A stretch of DNA of 64,000 nucleotides from positions 806,001 to 870,000 of the forward strand of contig NZ_CP046916.1 in the NCBI RefSeq assembly GCF_009789675.1, given 5' to 3'. The translations under genes were made by a program, and so were the position numbers. Position 1 is the first letter of the stretch. The number at the start of each line of letters is the position of its first letter. The notes beneath the pieces are model-generated. The model saw nothing but the letters and a program-made list of their open reading frames with translations. It was not told the origin of the DNA and made no database searches. This stretch comes from Paraburkholderia acidisoli. GTDB taxonomy: Bacteria > Pseudomonadota > Gammaproteobacteria > Burkholderiales > Burkholderiaceae. This document shows, in pieces, positions 1-7,826 of the stretch.

Positions 1-1256
1 GAAAGCAGCACTTTCTGCTGGTTGCCGCCCGAGAGCGCGCCCACGTTCACGCGCGGGCTGGGCACGCGGATCGTCAGCGAGCGGATCGCTTCCTTCGCGC
101 GCTCGCCGCCGCGCGCGAGGTCGAGCACGCCGAAGCGCGCGTCGCGTCCGGCCACGGCCACGTTGATGTTGTCGCGCACGCTCATGTCGAGAAAGAGGCC
201 CTGATGCTTGCGGTCCTCGGTGAGATAGACGAGGCCCGCGTTGATCGCGTCGCGCGGCGTGTGCACGTGCAGCGTTTTGCCGTCGATGGCGATCTCGCCG
301 CGCACGCGCGGTTCCGCGCCGAAGATCAGGCGCGCGAGTTCCGTGCGGCCCGCGCCCACGAGGCCCGCGATGCCGAGCACCTCGCCCGCGTGCAGGTCGA
401 GGCTGCAGCCGCGCACGCGCTTGTCGTCGGCCACGTCGCGCACGGTGAGCACCGCTTTGCCCGGATCGTAGGGCGCGTGCGCTTTCTTGTAGAAGCCCGA
501 AATATCGCGGCCGACCATCATGCTCACGAGGCTGTCGGCGTTGAGCGCGTCGCGCATCAGCGTGCCCACGTAGCTGCCGTCGCGCAGCACCGAAACGCGG
601 TCGGACAGTTCGTAGACCTCGGCCATGCGATGGCTGATGTAGATAATCGCGAGCCCTTCGTCGCGCAGTTGATTGATGAGCTTGAAGAGCCGCTCGGTCT
701 CGCGCGAGGAGAGCGGCGTGGTGGGTTCGTCCATCACCAGAATGCGCGCCTGCGTGTGCACGGCGCGCGCGATTTCCACGAGCTGGCGTTCGGCAATGGA
801 CAGCGCGCCCACCGGCGTGGTTGGCCCGAAGCTCGCACCGAGGCGCGTCAGCACGTCTTCGCAGCCGCGCTCCATCGCCCGGCGGTCGACGGTGCCGAAG
901 CGGCCGCCGCCCTTGCGCAGTTCGCGGCCCGCGTAGATATTTTCGGCCACCGTGAGATTGGGCGCGAGGCTCAACTCCTGGTAGATCACGGCCACGCCCA
1001 GTTCGCGCGCGGCGAGCGGGCCGTCGATCACGACCGTCTTGCCTTCGATGAGAATCTGGCCGCCCGGGTCGGCCTGGTAGGCGCCGGAGAGAATCTTCAT
1101 CAGCGTGGACTTGCCCGCGCCGTTCTCGCCCATCAGCGAATGCACTTCGCCGGGATGGACCGTGAGGCTCACGTTGTCGAGCGCGCGCACGCCCGGAAAC
1201 GTCTTGCTGATGCCGCGCATTTCGAGCAGCGGCGGCGTGGTTTCAGAGCGCGGCAT
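1..1256 (-). CDS. Sugar ABC transporter ATP-binding protein (RbsA/XylG/MglA type), 3' end outside window
   Basis: Tandem-domain ATPase that would energise uptake of a monosaccharide through a CUT2-type importer at the inner membrane. The first nucleotide-binding domain has Walker [10 protein letters not shown] at about residues 43-51, a signature [14 protein letters not shown] and Walker B ILVMDEPT. The second domain starts near residue 255 with a degenerate Walker A ([12 protein letters not shown]), as usual in this family, and the window ends just after its signature LSGGNQQKV. About 418 of an expected 500-520 residues are present. The ATG at 1256 follows AGGAGGTGAG. It overlaps the end of the upstream ROK gene by 14 nt, so the two are translationally coupled. 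Permease and binding-protein genes are expected beyond the left edge. The sugar cannot be read from this subunit. Confidence 0.93.
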   Translation of the reverse strand, partial: MPRSETTPPLLEMRGISKTFPGVRALDNVSLTVHPGEVHSLMGENGAGKSTLMKILSGAYQADPGGQILIEGKTVVIDGPLAARELGVAVIYQELSLAPNLTVAENIYAGRELRKGGGRFGTVDRRAMERGCEDVLTRLGASFGPTTPVGALSIAERQLVEIARAVHTQARILVMDEPTTPLSSRETERLFKLINQLRDEGLAIIYISHRMAEVYELSDRVSVLRDGSYVGTLMRDALNADSLVSMMVGRDISGFYKKAHAPYDPGKAVLTVRDVADDKRVRGCSLDLHAGEVLGIAGLVGAGRTELARLIFGAEPRVRGEIAIDGKTLHVHTPRDAINAGLVYLTEDRKHQGLFLDMSVRDNINVAVAGRDARFGVLDLARGGERAKEAIRSLTIRVPSPRVNVGALSGGNQQKVLL

Positions 1257-2493
1257 GACTCACCTCCTGGTTTTGCGCGCCGGCGCCCATCAAGATGCCG
1301 GCGCGGGGCGAAAAGTTGAAGAACATCGGCAGCGTGGCCGCGCCGAGCGCGCCGGCGTCGGGGCCGAAGGTGCCGCGCACTAGCGCGGGCGTGCCGCGTG
1401 CTTCGGGCGCCGTGGCCGCGACCGCCACGCGCAGGCGTTCCATGAGCGTGTCGATCAGGCCCGCGTCCACGTCGGCGTCGAGCACCACGGCCGGCACGTC
1501 GAGCACGCAGAGCGCGGAGCGCAGCGCGGGCGCGAGCGCGTCGATACAGTCGTCGAGCCATTCGCGCACGGCCGGATGATCGCGCGCGATGCAGGCTTCG
1601 AGGTCGGCGCGACTGTCGACGGTTTCGCCGCTGTATTGCAGGTGGCGGCGCAGCGCGATCAGCGAGGCGCGCGAGAGCAGGATGTCCCACTGGCCGTCGG
1701 GACGGTGCGCCGAGGGCAGACGGCTGGGCGGCACGGGCATCACGGCGAAGTCGCCCGCGTTGCCGGTGAGGCCGCGCACACAGTCGCCGTCGATGGCGAT
1801 GCCGCCGCCGATAGCGGCGCCCAGAAAGAGGTAGAGGAAGTCGTCGCGCTGACGTCCGCAGCCGTAGAAGATTTCGGCGATGGCGGCGGCGTTGCCGTCG
1901 TTCTCGCTGAACACGGGCAGGCCGGTCGCGCGGCCGAGTTCGCCCGCGAAATCGACGTCGTTCCAGACGCGGAAGACTTCCGGCGCGAGGCCCAGTTCGC
2001 GCAGCCAGCTGCCGAGGTTGTACGGTTGCGCCACGCCGATGCCCGCGAGGCGGCTGCGTTCGTGGTTGGTCAGCATGCCTAACAGATCGCGGATGTCGCC
2101 TTGCACGAGGTCCTGGGCGACGGCAGGTTGCGGCAGGAGAATGTCGTGGGTGCGGCGGCCGATCATGCGGCCCGCGAAGTCGACGAGCACGGTTTCGATG
2201 TTGGTCCGGTCGAGCCGCACGCCGATGGCGAACGCGCCGCGCGGGGCGAGCCGCAGGAGCGAGGCGGGCTGGCCGCGCTGACCGTCGAGCCGCCGGCCGG
2301 TCACTTCGATGAGGCCGTTGGCGGTGAGCGACGTGATGATGCTGCCGACCGCGGTGCTCGTGAGATTCGCGAGGCGTGCGAGATCGGCCTTCGAGGCTTC
2401 GCCGGCGCGCCGTAGCGCTTGCAGCAGCAGGCGTTCGTTGAAGCGGCGGACGTTGGCCGAATTGCTGCCTTGCCCGACATGCGGACTTCTCAC
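1243..2493 (-). CDS. ROK family transcriptional regulator
   Basis: NagC/XylR-like repressor, 416 aa, with an N-terminal winged helix-turn-helix (about residues 15-75, recognition helix around [11 protein letters not shown]) and a C-terminal sugar-kinase-like ROK domain. ROK landmarks include [11 protein letters not shown] and [15 protein letters not shown]. The Cys-rich zinc motif of classical ROK proteins is absent; the region after [10 protein letters not shown] is Pro/Arg rich instead. It is the first gene of the sugar ABC operon and probably senses the transported sugar. The start is GTG at 2493, six nt after AGGAGG; the nearest upstream DNA is a hairpin repeat (2506-2590). A perfect AT-rich palindrome at 2652-2676 is the likely operator, implying autoregulation. 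The effector is unknown. Confidence 0.9.
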   Translation of the reverse strand: MRSPHVGQGSNSANVRRFNERLLLQALRRAGEASKADLARLANLTSTAVGSIITSLTANGLIEVTGRRLDGQRGQPASLLRLAPRGAFAIGVRLDRTNIETVLVDFAGRMIGRRTHDILLPQPAVAQDLVQGDIRDLLGMLTNHERSRLAGIGVAQPYNLGSWLRELGLAPEVFRVWNDVDFAGELGRATGLPVFSENDGNAAAIAEIFYGCGRQRDDFLYLFLGAAIGGGIAIDGDCVRGLTGNAGDFAVMPVPPSRLPSAHRPDGQWDILLSRASLIALRRHLQYSGETVDSRADLEACIARDHPAVREWLDDCIDALAPALRSALCVLDVPAVVLDADVDAGLIDTLMERLRVAVAATAPEARGTPALVRGTFGPDAGALGAATLPMFFNFSPRAGILMGAGAQNQEVSHAAL

Positions 2494-2505
2494 GTGTCTC
2501 CTCCT

Positions 2506-2590
2506 GTCGATCCGGAGTTAGCGCTTCAGCGCTTACTCCGGTCCCACGCAGAGCGGTCGATCCGGAGTTAGCGCTTCAGCGCTTACTCCG
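2506..2590. repeat. Two exact 35-bp direct repeats, each a hairpin, in the ROK leader
   Basis: Copy 1 is 2506-2540 and copy 2 is 2556-2590; they are identical and spaced 50 bp start to start. Each contains an inverted repeat with arms CGGAGT/ACTCCG flanking two AGCGCT palindromes. Copy 1 abuts the ROK Shine-Dalgarno (about 2499-2505), so in RNA the structure would sit directly against the ribosome binding site. It could be a REP-like intergenic element or a regulatory site; the sequence alone does not decide. Confidence 0.75.
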
Positions 2591-2651
2591 ATTCCATGCA
2601 AAGCGAATTCGAGGGCGCCGGCGTAAGAAGCAAGAAAGCTTCGTCGTCGAC

Positions 2652-2676
2652 TAAATAAATCAAGTTGATTTATTTA
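2652..2676. promoter_or_regulatory. Perfect 25-bp AT-rich palindrome, probable ROK operator
   Basis: Arms TAAATAAATCAA (2652-2663) and TTGATTTATTTA (2665-2676) are exact reverse complements around G2664. It stands out in GC-rich DNA and lies 159 bp upstream of the ROK GTG. NagC/Mlc-type ROK repressors bind AT-rich palindromes, so this is the best candidate for the autoregulatory operator of the sugar operon. Assignment to this regulator is inference. Confidence 0.7.
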
Positions 2677-2789
2677 ATGCCACGGCGAGAGGCTTGTCAG
2701 CCTGGGGAAATCCCCTTGACCACATGGAAAGCGGTTTGCTTAACGGCTAAGCGATCGGGAAAAGCAGCGAACCGGCGCAGAAGACGTGC

Positions 2790-2821
2790 CCACACGCGCG
2801 GCAGGCGCCGGGCGTGTGGGA
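2790..2821 (-). terminator. Hairpin downstream of the MBL hydrolase gene
   Basis: Perfect 9-bp arms CCCACACGC (2790-2798) and GCGTGTGGG (2813-2821) around a 14-nt loop, 67 bp past the stop of the leftward MBL gene. There is no clear U-tract on either strand, so it may block read-through toward the ROK operon or simply protect the transcript end. Confidence 0.4.
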
Positions 2822-2887
2822 CGAGAGAAAGGATAGGAGAGGGAGCTTACGAACGGCTGCTAACGACGGCGCGTGAGCGGCGGGAAC

Positions 2888-4042
2888 TTACGATTGCGAC
2901 GACGAAGCGCGCGCCTCCCGGCAAGCAAACCAGCGTCGCGCGCCGCGCGGCGTATCCGTCGCGGCGGCGGTTTGCGCCGTTTCGCGCCACCAGCGCTCGC
3001 CGCGATGCGGCGCGGCCAGATCGAGCCGTTCGCCCATGCGTGGCGTGGAGAGCGCGACGCCGCGCGCGAGCGCCAGCCCCGTCACGCGCTCGAACGGGTC
3101 CTGCCAGCGGTGCATGGCGAGATCGAAGGTGCCATTGTGGATCGGCACGAGCCAGTTGCCGCGCAGGTCGATGTGGGCCTGCACCGTTTCCTCGGGCTGC
3201 ATATGCACATACGGCCATTGCGGGTCGTAGGCGCCGGTCTCGACGAAGGTCGCATCGAACGGCCCGAGACGTTCGCCGATGGTGCGAAAGCCGTCGAAAT
3301 AACCGGTATCGCCGCTAAAAAACACGCGCAAGTCCTGATCGACGATCACCCACGACGCCCACAGCGTACTGTTGCCGTCGAACAGGCTGCGTCCCGAGAA
3401 ATGCTGCGCGGGCGTGGCCGTGAATTCGAGTCCGCCGACGCTCGCACTCTGCCACCAGTCGAGCTGGCGAACCTTGGCGCTGCTGATACCCCATTCGATG
3501 AGACGGTCGCCCACGCCGAGCGGCGTGAGGAACAGGGCCGTGGTGTCGGCGAGTGCGAGCACGGTTTCATGGTCGAGATGGTCGTAGTGGTCGTGCGAGA
3601 GGATCACGCCCGCGAGCGGCGGCAGGTCGGCGAGCGCAATGGGCGGCGCGTGAAAGCGCTTGGGGCCGACGCTGCGAAACGGCGAGGCGCGCTCGCCGAA
3701 CACCGGGTCGGTGAGCCAGAACGCGCCGCGCAGCTTGAACAGCAGCGTGGAATGGCCGAGCCGGAACACGCTACGGTCGGGGGCGGCTTCGAGGTCGGCG
3801 CGCGTGAGCGTGTGCAAGACCAGCGGCGCGGCCGGCACCGTGCCGCCCGGCTTGTGGAAAATCATGTTCCACATGATTTTCAGCGTCTTGCCGATGCCTT
3901 CCACCGGGCGCGGGCGCGCGTTGCGAAAGCGCTCGCCGTCGTGTTGCGGCGAGGTGTGCGACAGCGCGCGGCCGCGGCGGGCGGCGGTCACGCCCAGGCG
4001 GCGTTGCAGCGAATCGGTCAGCGAGCCAAAAAGCGAAGTCAT
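2888..4042 (-). CDS. MBL-fold metallo-hydrolase (UlaG/NAPE-PLD-like)
   Basis: Protein of 384 aa with a metallo-beta-lactamase fold. The metal motif is SHDHYDHLD, followed by ETGAYDPQWPYVHMQPEE and a late HNGTFDLAMHRW, the layout of the UlaG/RomA/NAPE-PLD branch rather than of beta-lactamases. A GDTGYFDGF segment supplies the metal-bridging aspartate. Such proteins hydrolyse phosphodiester or lactone bonds; the substrate is unknown. There is no signal peptide, so it is probably cytosolic or membrane associated. It is divergent from a TetR gene, with a 21-bp imperfect palindrome in the shared 88-bp gap, so the TetR protein probably controls it. Confidence 0.85.
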   Translation of the reverse strand: MTSLFGSLTDSLQRRLGVTAARRGRALSHTSPQHDGERFRNARPRPVEGIGKTLKIMWNMIFHKPGGTVPAAPLVLHTLTRADLEAAPDRSVFRLGHSTLLFKLRGAFWLTDPVFGERASPFRSVGPKRFHAPPIALADLPPLAGVILSHDHYDHLDHETVLALADTTALFLTPLGVGDRLIEWGISSAKVRQLDWWQSASVGGLEFTATPAQHFSGRSLFDGNSTLWASWVIVDQDLRVFFSGDTGYFDGFRTIGERLGPFDATFVETGAYDPQWPYVHMQPEETVQAHIDLRGNWLVPIHNGTFDLAMHRWQDPFERVTGLALARGVALSTPRMGERLDLAAPHRGERWWRETAQTAAATDTPRGARRWFACREARASSSQS

Positions 4043-4070
4043 CAGAATCGCCTGTCAGGAATTGATTAAG

Positions 4071-4091
4071 TAGACTACACAGTGTAGTTTA
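4071..4091. promoter_or_regulatory. 21-bp palindrome between MBL and TetR genes, probable TetR operator
   Basis: Arms TAGACTACAC (4071-4080) and GTGTAGTTTA (4082-4091) pair with a single mismatch around A4081; the inner 7-bp arms ACTACAC/GTGTAGT are perfect. It sits centrally in the short divergent promoter region, where a TetR dimer could repress both genes. Confidence 0.7.
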
Positions 4092-4130
4092 TTCGAGAGA
4101 AAAGTAAACCGTCTGGTGTAAAATTTGACG

Positions 4131-4745
4131 ATGGAGACTATCGCCATCCCTCAACGCCTGACCGACCGCAAACGCGCGGCCATCGTCGCGGCGGCCATCG
4201 ACGAATTCCTTGCCGCGGGCTTCGACGCCACGAGCATGGACCGCATTGCCGCGCGCGCGAGCGTCTCGAAGCGCACGGTCTACAACCACTTCGAGAGCAA
4301 GGAAGCGCTGTTCGCGGAAATCCTGCGGCAGCTCTGGGACGCGAGCGCCGACGGCGAATCGCCCGCGTATCGCGCCGACACGCCGCTGCGCGCGCAACTC
4401 GTCGGGTTGCTTATGCGCAAGCTGCGCCTCATGAACGGCGAGGCGTTCCTGTCGCTCGCGCGCGTGGCCATCGCAGCCGGCATTCATTCGCCCGAACGCG
4501 CGCGCGACATGGTCGCGCGTATCGGCGAGCGCGAGGAAGACCTCACGGTCTGGGTGCGCGAGGCCGCCGCCGACGGCCGCCTGAAGACCGCCGAGCCCGC
4601 TTTCGCGGCGCAGCAACTGCATGGTCTCGTGAAGGCGTTCGCGTTCTGGCCGCAGGTCACGATGGGCCAGCCGCCGCTCAGCGCGGAACAGCAGGTGCAG
4701 GTCGCCGAGTCGTCGGCCGATCTGTTTCTCGCCCGCTACGCCTGA
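4131..4745 (+). CDS. TetR/AcrR family transcriptional regulator
   Basis: Repressor of about 204 aa. The N-terminal helix-turn-helix occupies roughly residues 12-58, with the typical TetR core FDATSMDRIAARASVSKRTV then YNHFESKEALF. The C-terminal half is helical and resembles the AefR-like TetR_C domain; its ligand is not predictable. A TTG two codons earlier (4125) could also start the protein. The ATG at 4131 was preferred, although neither has a good Shine-Dalgarno. It is divergent from the MBL hydrolase gene and shares with it the palindrome at 4071-4091, pointing to local and self repression. Confidence 0.88.
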   Translation: METIAIPQRLTDRKRAAIVAAAIDEFLAAGFDATSMDRIAARASVSKRTVYNHFESKEALFAEILRQLWDASADGESPAYRADTPLRAQLVGLLMRKLRLMNGEAFLSLARVAIAAGIHSPERARDMVARIGEREEDLTVWVREAAADGRLKTAEPAFAAQQLHGLVKAFAFWPQVTMGQPPLSAEQQVQVAESSADLFLARYA

Positions 4746-4746
4746 T

Positions 4747-4786
4747 CTTCGTCGGGGCTTCGTCGGGGCTTCGTCGGGGCTTCGGG
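4747..4786. repeat. 11-bp tandem repeat after the TetR gene
   Basis: CTTCGTCGGGG is repeated three times (4747-4779), with a partial fourth copy, immediately after the TetR stop codon. It is a short tandem array with no evident function. Confidence 0.8.
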
Positions 4787-4910
4787 TCGCGCGCGATTCG
4801 TCACTAAAGCGGCGTGCTTCTCGTCTAGACTCCTTGCTTGCGCCGGGCGCGCCTTAGCCGCGTTTCCGCCGCGTTTGCGTGCCTCTCAAGCCATCGACAA
4901 GGAGATCGTC

Positions 4911-5264
4911 ATGCCCTACATGCTGCTCATCGCCGAGCCGCGCGGCCAGCGCGCCACGCGTGCGCAACCCGAAGGCGAAGCGCTCTACGCGAGCATGGTC
5001 GCGTTCGCGCGCGAACTCGCGGAGCAGGGCACGCTGATCGAGGCGCACGCGCTCACTTCCGACGACAACGTCACCCGCGTGCAGGTGCGCGACGGGCGCA
5101 CGAGCGTGGTGGATGGGCCGTTCTCCGAGGCGAAGGAAATGATCGGCGGCTTCTTTCTCGTCGATTGCGCTTCGCGCGACGAAGCGCTCGCGATCGCCAA
5201 ACGCTGTCCCGCCGCGCAATGGGCGAGCGTGGACGTGCGCGAAACCGGGCCGTGTTTTCGCTGA
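4911..5264 (+). CDS. YCII-related (DGPF domain) protein 1
   Basis: Small protein of 117 aa with the alpha/beta ferredoxin-like YCII fold. The family signature VVDGPFSEAKEMIGGFFLVD lies mid-protein and is followed by the usual helix ASRDEALAIAKRCPAAQ. The ATG at 4911 has AAGGAGAT seven nt upstream; an open extension upstream to 4875 lacks a ribosome site. It is the first gene of a four-gene unit with a second DGPF protein, a VOC protein and an ECF42 sigma factor, a recurrent association. Enzymatic activity has not been settled for DGPF proteins. The 177-bp gap to the next gene could hold a separate promoter. Confidence 0.9.
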   Translation: MPYMLLIAEPRGQRATRAQPEGEALYASMVAFARELAEQGTLIEAHALTSDDNVTRVQVRDGRTSVVDGPFSEAKEMIGGFFLVDCASRDEALAIAKRCPAAQWASVDVRETGPCFR

Positions 5265-5441
5265 TGGCACGAGCGGCGCTCGCCCACGCCGCGTTCGCTC
5301 AGGACTTTCCCTGGTTCGCATCGAAAATCGCAAAAAAATTCAGGCAGGCTGTCGATTCGCACCGGGCTCGCGCGTCGTATCGATGAACGCGTGGAAACAC
5401 CGCGCGGCTTTGCGTTCAAGACGCCAATCCAGGAGAACACA

Positions 5442-5864
5442 ATGCGATTCATCATCATGGTGCGAGCCAATGCGGCCAGCGAATCGGGCGAGATGCTGCC
5501 CGACGAGGCCTTGTTCGCCGAAATGGCCGCCTACCACGAGGCGCTGACGAAAGCGGGCGTGCTGCTCGATGCGTCCGGCCTGCAACCCAGTTCGCGCGGG
5601 TTCCGCGTGCGTTACCACGACGGCAAGCCGACGATCGTGGACGGGCCGTTCGCCGAGACCAAAGAGCTGATCGCCGGCTATACGCTCATTCAGGTGCGCT
5701 CGCGCGACGAGGCGATCGAATGGGCGCGCCGCTTTCCCGCGCCGTTCGGCCGCGAGATGGACGGCGAGATCGAAGTGCGCCAGCTTTACGAACTCGAAGA
5801 TTTCCCGCCCTCGGAATCGATCGAACGGTTCCGCAAGCTCGAAAGCGAGCGCAACGCGTCCTGA
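5442..5864 (+). CDS. YCII-related (DGPF domain) protein 2
   Basis: Protein of 140 aa, a diverged paralogue of the DGPF gene just upstream. It has the same core, TIVDGPFAETKELIAGYTLI, then RSRDEAIEWARRFPAP, with a longer C-terminal tail rich in Glu/Arg. The start at ATG 5442 follows CCAGGAG at the right spacing; codons upstream to 5391 are open but have no ribosome site. A VOC gene starts 33 bp downstream, so cotranscription is likely. ECF42 sigma factors characteristically control adjacent DGPF genes, so this is a probable target of the sigma factor at 6316. Confidence 0.9.
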   Translation: MRFIIMVRANAASESGEMLPDEALFAEMAAYHEALTKAGVLLDASGLQPSSRGFRVRYHDGKPTIVDGPFAETKELIAGYTLIQVRSRDEAIEWARRFPAPFGREMDGEIEVRQLYELEDFPPSESIERFRKLESERNAS

Positions 5865-5896
5865 CATCCCCTGCCATCGCAACTGGAGAACACCTC

Positions 5897-6316
5897 ATGC
5901 ACAAGCATCTCTTCATCAATCTGGGCGTGGCCGACCTGAAGCGTTCGATGGACTTCTTCGGCAAGCTCGGTTTCACCTTCGAGCCGAAATTCACCAACGA
6001 CATGGCGGCCTGCATGGTGCTCGGCGAGAACATCTTCGCGATGCTGCTCACGCACGACTTCATGCGCGGCTTCACCGATAAGCCGCTCGCGAACGCGCAC
6101 GAAACCACCGAGGTGCTCACCTGCCTCTCGTGCGAGTCGCGCGCGGAGGTCGACGGGCTGGTCGAGAAGGCGCTCGCGGCGGGCGGCACCTCGAAGCGCC
6201 CGCCGATCGATTGCGACGACCGGATGTACGGCCGCAGTTTCGAAGATCCCGACGGTCACATCTGGGAGCTGATGTACATGTCGCCGGAAGCGGTCGAAAA
6301 GGGCGCGCACGGTTGA
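5897..6316 (+). CDS. VOC family (glyoxalase/bleomycin resistance) protein
   Basis: Protein of 139 aa with the vicinal-oxygen-chelate fold, made of two beta-alpha-beta-beta-beta halves. It begins with the typical strand-helix HLFINLGVADLKRSMDFF and ends with DPDGHIWELMYM, which carries the usual metal-ligand Glu. The ATG at 5897 has CTGGAG upstream. The stop overlaps the sigma factor start by one base (TGATG), so the two are translationally coupled. VOC proteins without further context may be isomerases, dioxygenases or binding proteins. This gene belongs to the DGPF-ECF42 unit and may act in the same, so far undefined, stress function. Confidence 0.9.
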   Translation: MHKHLFINLGVADLKRSMDFFGKLGFTFEPKFTNDMAACMVLGENIFAMLLTHDFMRGFTDKPLANAHETTEVLTCLSCESRAEVDGLVEKALAAGGTSKRPPIDCDDRMYGRSFEDPDGHIWELMYMSPEAVEKGAHG

Positions 6317-7677
6317 TGGCCGGTTCCCGCGCGCCCGATGTCGAACCCGACGCGAAGCAGGCGGCGGCGCGCCGTGCGGTGGAAGCCGTGTGGCGCATCG
6401 AATCCGCGAAGGTGATCGCGCATGCCGCGCGCGTGGTGCGCGACGTGGGCGTGGCCGAGGATGTCGCGCAGGACGCGTTCGTGGCCGCGCTGGAAAGCTG
6501 GCCCGCGAGCGGCATACCCGAGAATCCCGGAGCGTGGCTCATGACCGCCGCGAAACATCGCGCGCTCGACCGGTTGCGGCGCGCGGCCACGCAAGGCCGC
6601 GCGCACGACGCCTTGGGCGCCGATCTCGAAGCGCTGGAGGCGCATTTCGCGCCCGATTTCGTCGAGGCACTGGACGCCGCGCGCGAGGACGAGATCGGCG
6701 ACGATCTGCTGCGTCTCGTATTCGTCGCGTGTCACCCGGTGCTGGCGAAGGAAGCGCGCGTCGCGCTCACGTTGCGCCTGCTCGGCGGCCTCACCACGGC
6801 GGAAATCGCGCGTGCGTTTCTCGTGCCGGAGCCGACCATCGCGCAGCGCATCGTGCGCGCGAAACGCACGCTCGCGGCCGCGAAAGTTCCGTTCGAAGTT
6901 CCGCGTCACGCCGACCTCGCGCCGCGTCTCGCCTCGGTGTGCGAATCGATCTATCTGATCTTCAACGAAGGCTACGCCGCGACGGCGGGCGCGGACTGGA
7001 TGCGTCCCACGCTTTGCGAGGAAGCGCTGCGGTTGGGCCGCATGCTCGCGGAACTCGTGCCCGGCGAGGCAGAAGTGCAGGGTCTCGTCGCGTTGATGGA
7101 ATTACAGGCGTCGCGGCTGCGGGCGCGCGTGGACCGCGAAGGCCGCGCGGTCCTGCTCGCCGACCAGGACCGCGGCCGCTGGGACGCGCTGCTGATTCGT
7201 CGCGGGCTGGCGGCGCTCGAACGGGCCGCGTCGTGCCCGGGCGCGCCGGGGCCTTATGCGTTGCAGGCGGCACTCGCCGCCTGTCATGCGCGCGCGCCGA
7301 GCACCGAAGCCACCGACTGGCCGCGCATCGTGTCGATCTACGACGCGTTGCTCGCGCTCGATGCCTCGCCGGTCGTGCGGCTCAATCGCGCCGTGGCCGT
7401 GAGCATGGCGCACGGGCCGCAGGCGGCGCTCGATGTCGTCGACGCGCTGGGCGCGGAGCCCGCGCTGCGCCGGTATCCGTGGCTCCCGGCCGTACGCGGC
7501 GACCTGCTCGCGAAGCTCTCGCGTCACACGGAGGCCTGCATGGAGTTCGAGCGCGCCGCCGAACTCACGCAGAACGCGCGCGACCGCGAGGTGTTGCTCG
7601 CGCGCGCGGCCGATTCGAGGCAGGCCGCAGAGCCGGCTGAAAAGCCAGCCAAGAAGCCAGCCGCGACAAGCGATTGA
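6316..7677 (+). CDS. ECF42-type RNA polymerase sigma factor with long C-terminal extension
   Basis: Protein of 453 aa, far longer than a minimal ECF sigma factor (about 180 aa). Region 2 contains QDAFVAALESWP and AWLMTAAKHRALDRLRR; region 4 contains LRLLGGLTTAEIARAFLVPE, then the recognition segment TIAQRIVRAKRTL. The remaining 270 residues are a helical TPR-like domain with CESIYLIFNEGYAA and RLNRAVAVSMAHGP, typical of the ECF42 (DUF6596) group. This group has no membrane anti-sigma factor; the extension is thought to be needed for activity. It is coupled by TGATG to the VOC gene. The natural role is presumably to switch on the DGPF/VOC genes in response to an unidentified cue. Confidence 0.92.
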   Translation: MAGSRAPDVEPDAKQAAARRAVEAVWRIESAKVIAHAARVVRDVGVAEDVAQDAFVAALESWPASGIPENPGAWLMTAAKHRALDRLRRAATQGRAHDALGADLEALEAHFAPDFVEALDAAREDEIGDDLLRLVFVACHPVLAKEARVALTLRLLGGLTTAEIARAFLVPEPTIAQRIVRAKRTLAAAKVPFEVPRHADLAPRLASVCESIYLIFNEGYAATAGADWMRPTLCEEALRLGRMLAELVPGEAEVQGLVALMELQASRLRARVDREGRAVLLADQDRGRWDALLIRRGLAALERAASCPGAPGPYALQAALAACHARAPSTEATDWPRIVSIYDALLALDASPVVRLNRAVAVSMAHGPQAALDVVDALGAEPALRRYPWLPAVRGDLLAKLSRHTEACMEFERAAELTQNARDREVLLARAADSRQAAEPAEKPAKKPAATSD

Positions 7678-7700
7678 GCGAACCGGCGCGCCTTACCGCA

Positions 7701-7775
7701 TCAATGCCAAAGCAGCGCGATCAGAATGATGATGGGAATGGGCACGCCAAGCAGATAGAGCAGGATCGATTGCAT
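7701..7775 (-). CDS. 24-residue hydrophobic membrane peptide
   Basis: An open frame of 25 codons running leftward from ATG 7775 to TGA 7701-7703. The product starts MQSILLYLLGVPIP and continues as Ile/Leu-rich residues ending in Trp-His, so it is a single transmembrane helix with a Pro-x-Pro kink. A good ribosome site, CCGGAG, lies upstream of the ATG. It lies 52 bp downstream of the membrane protein gene at 7827-8822 on the same strand and could be cotranscribed. I recognise no family. Good start signals and the fully membrane-spanning composition are the support. Confidence 0.6.
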   Translation of the reverse strand: MQSILLYLLGVPIPIIILIALLWH

Positions 7776-7826
7776 GATGAGTCTCCGGTTGAGTCGCGTC
7801 AGTGAAATGCTTCGGGATGCAGAGGA

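Noticed and set aside
204..2415. Plus-strand frames of up to 371 codons over the ABC and ROK genes
   Set aside because: They are His/Arg/Ala-rich shadows of the minus-strand genes, without start signals or domains.
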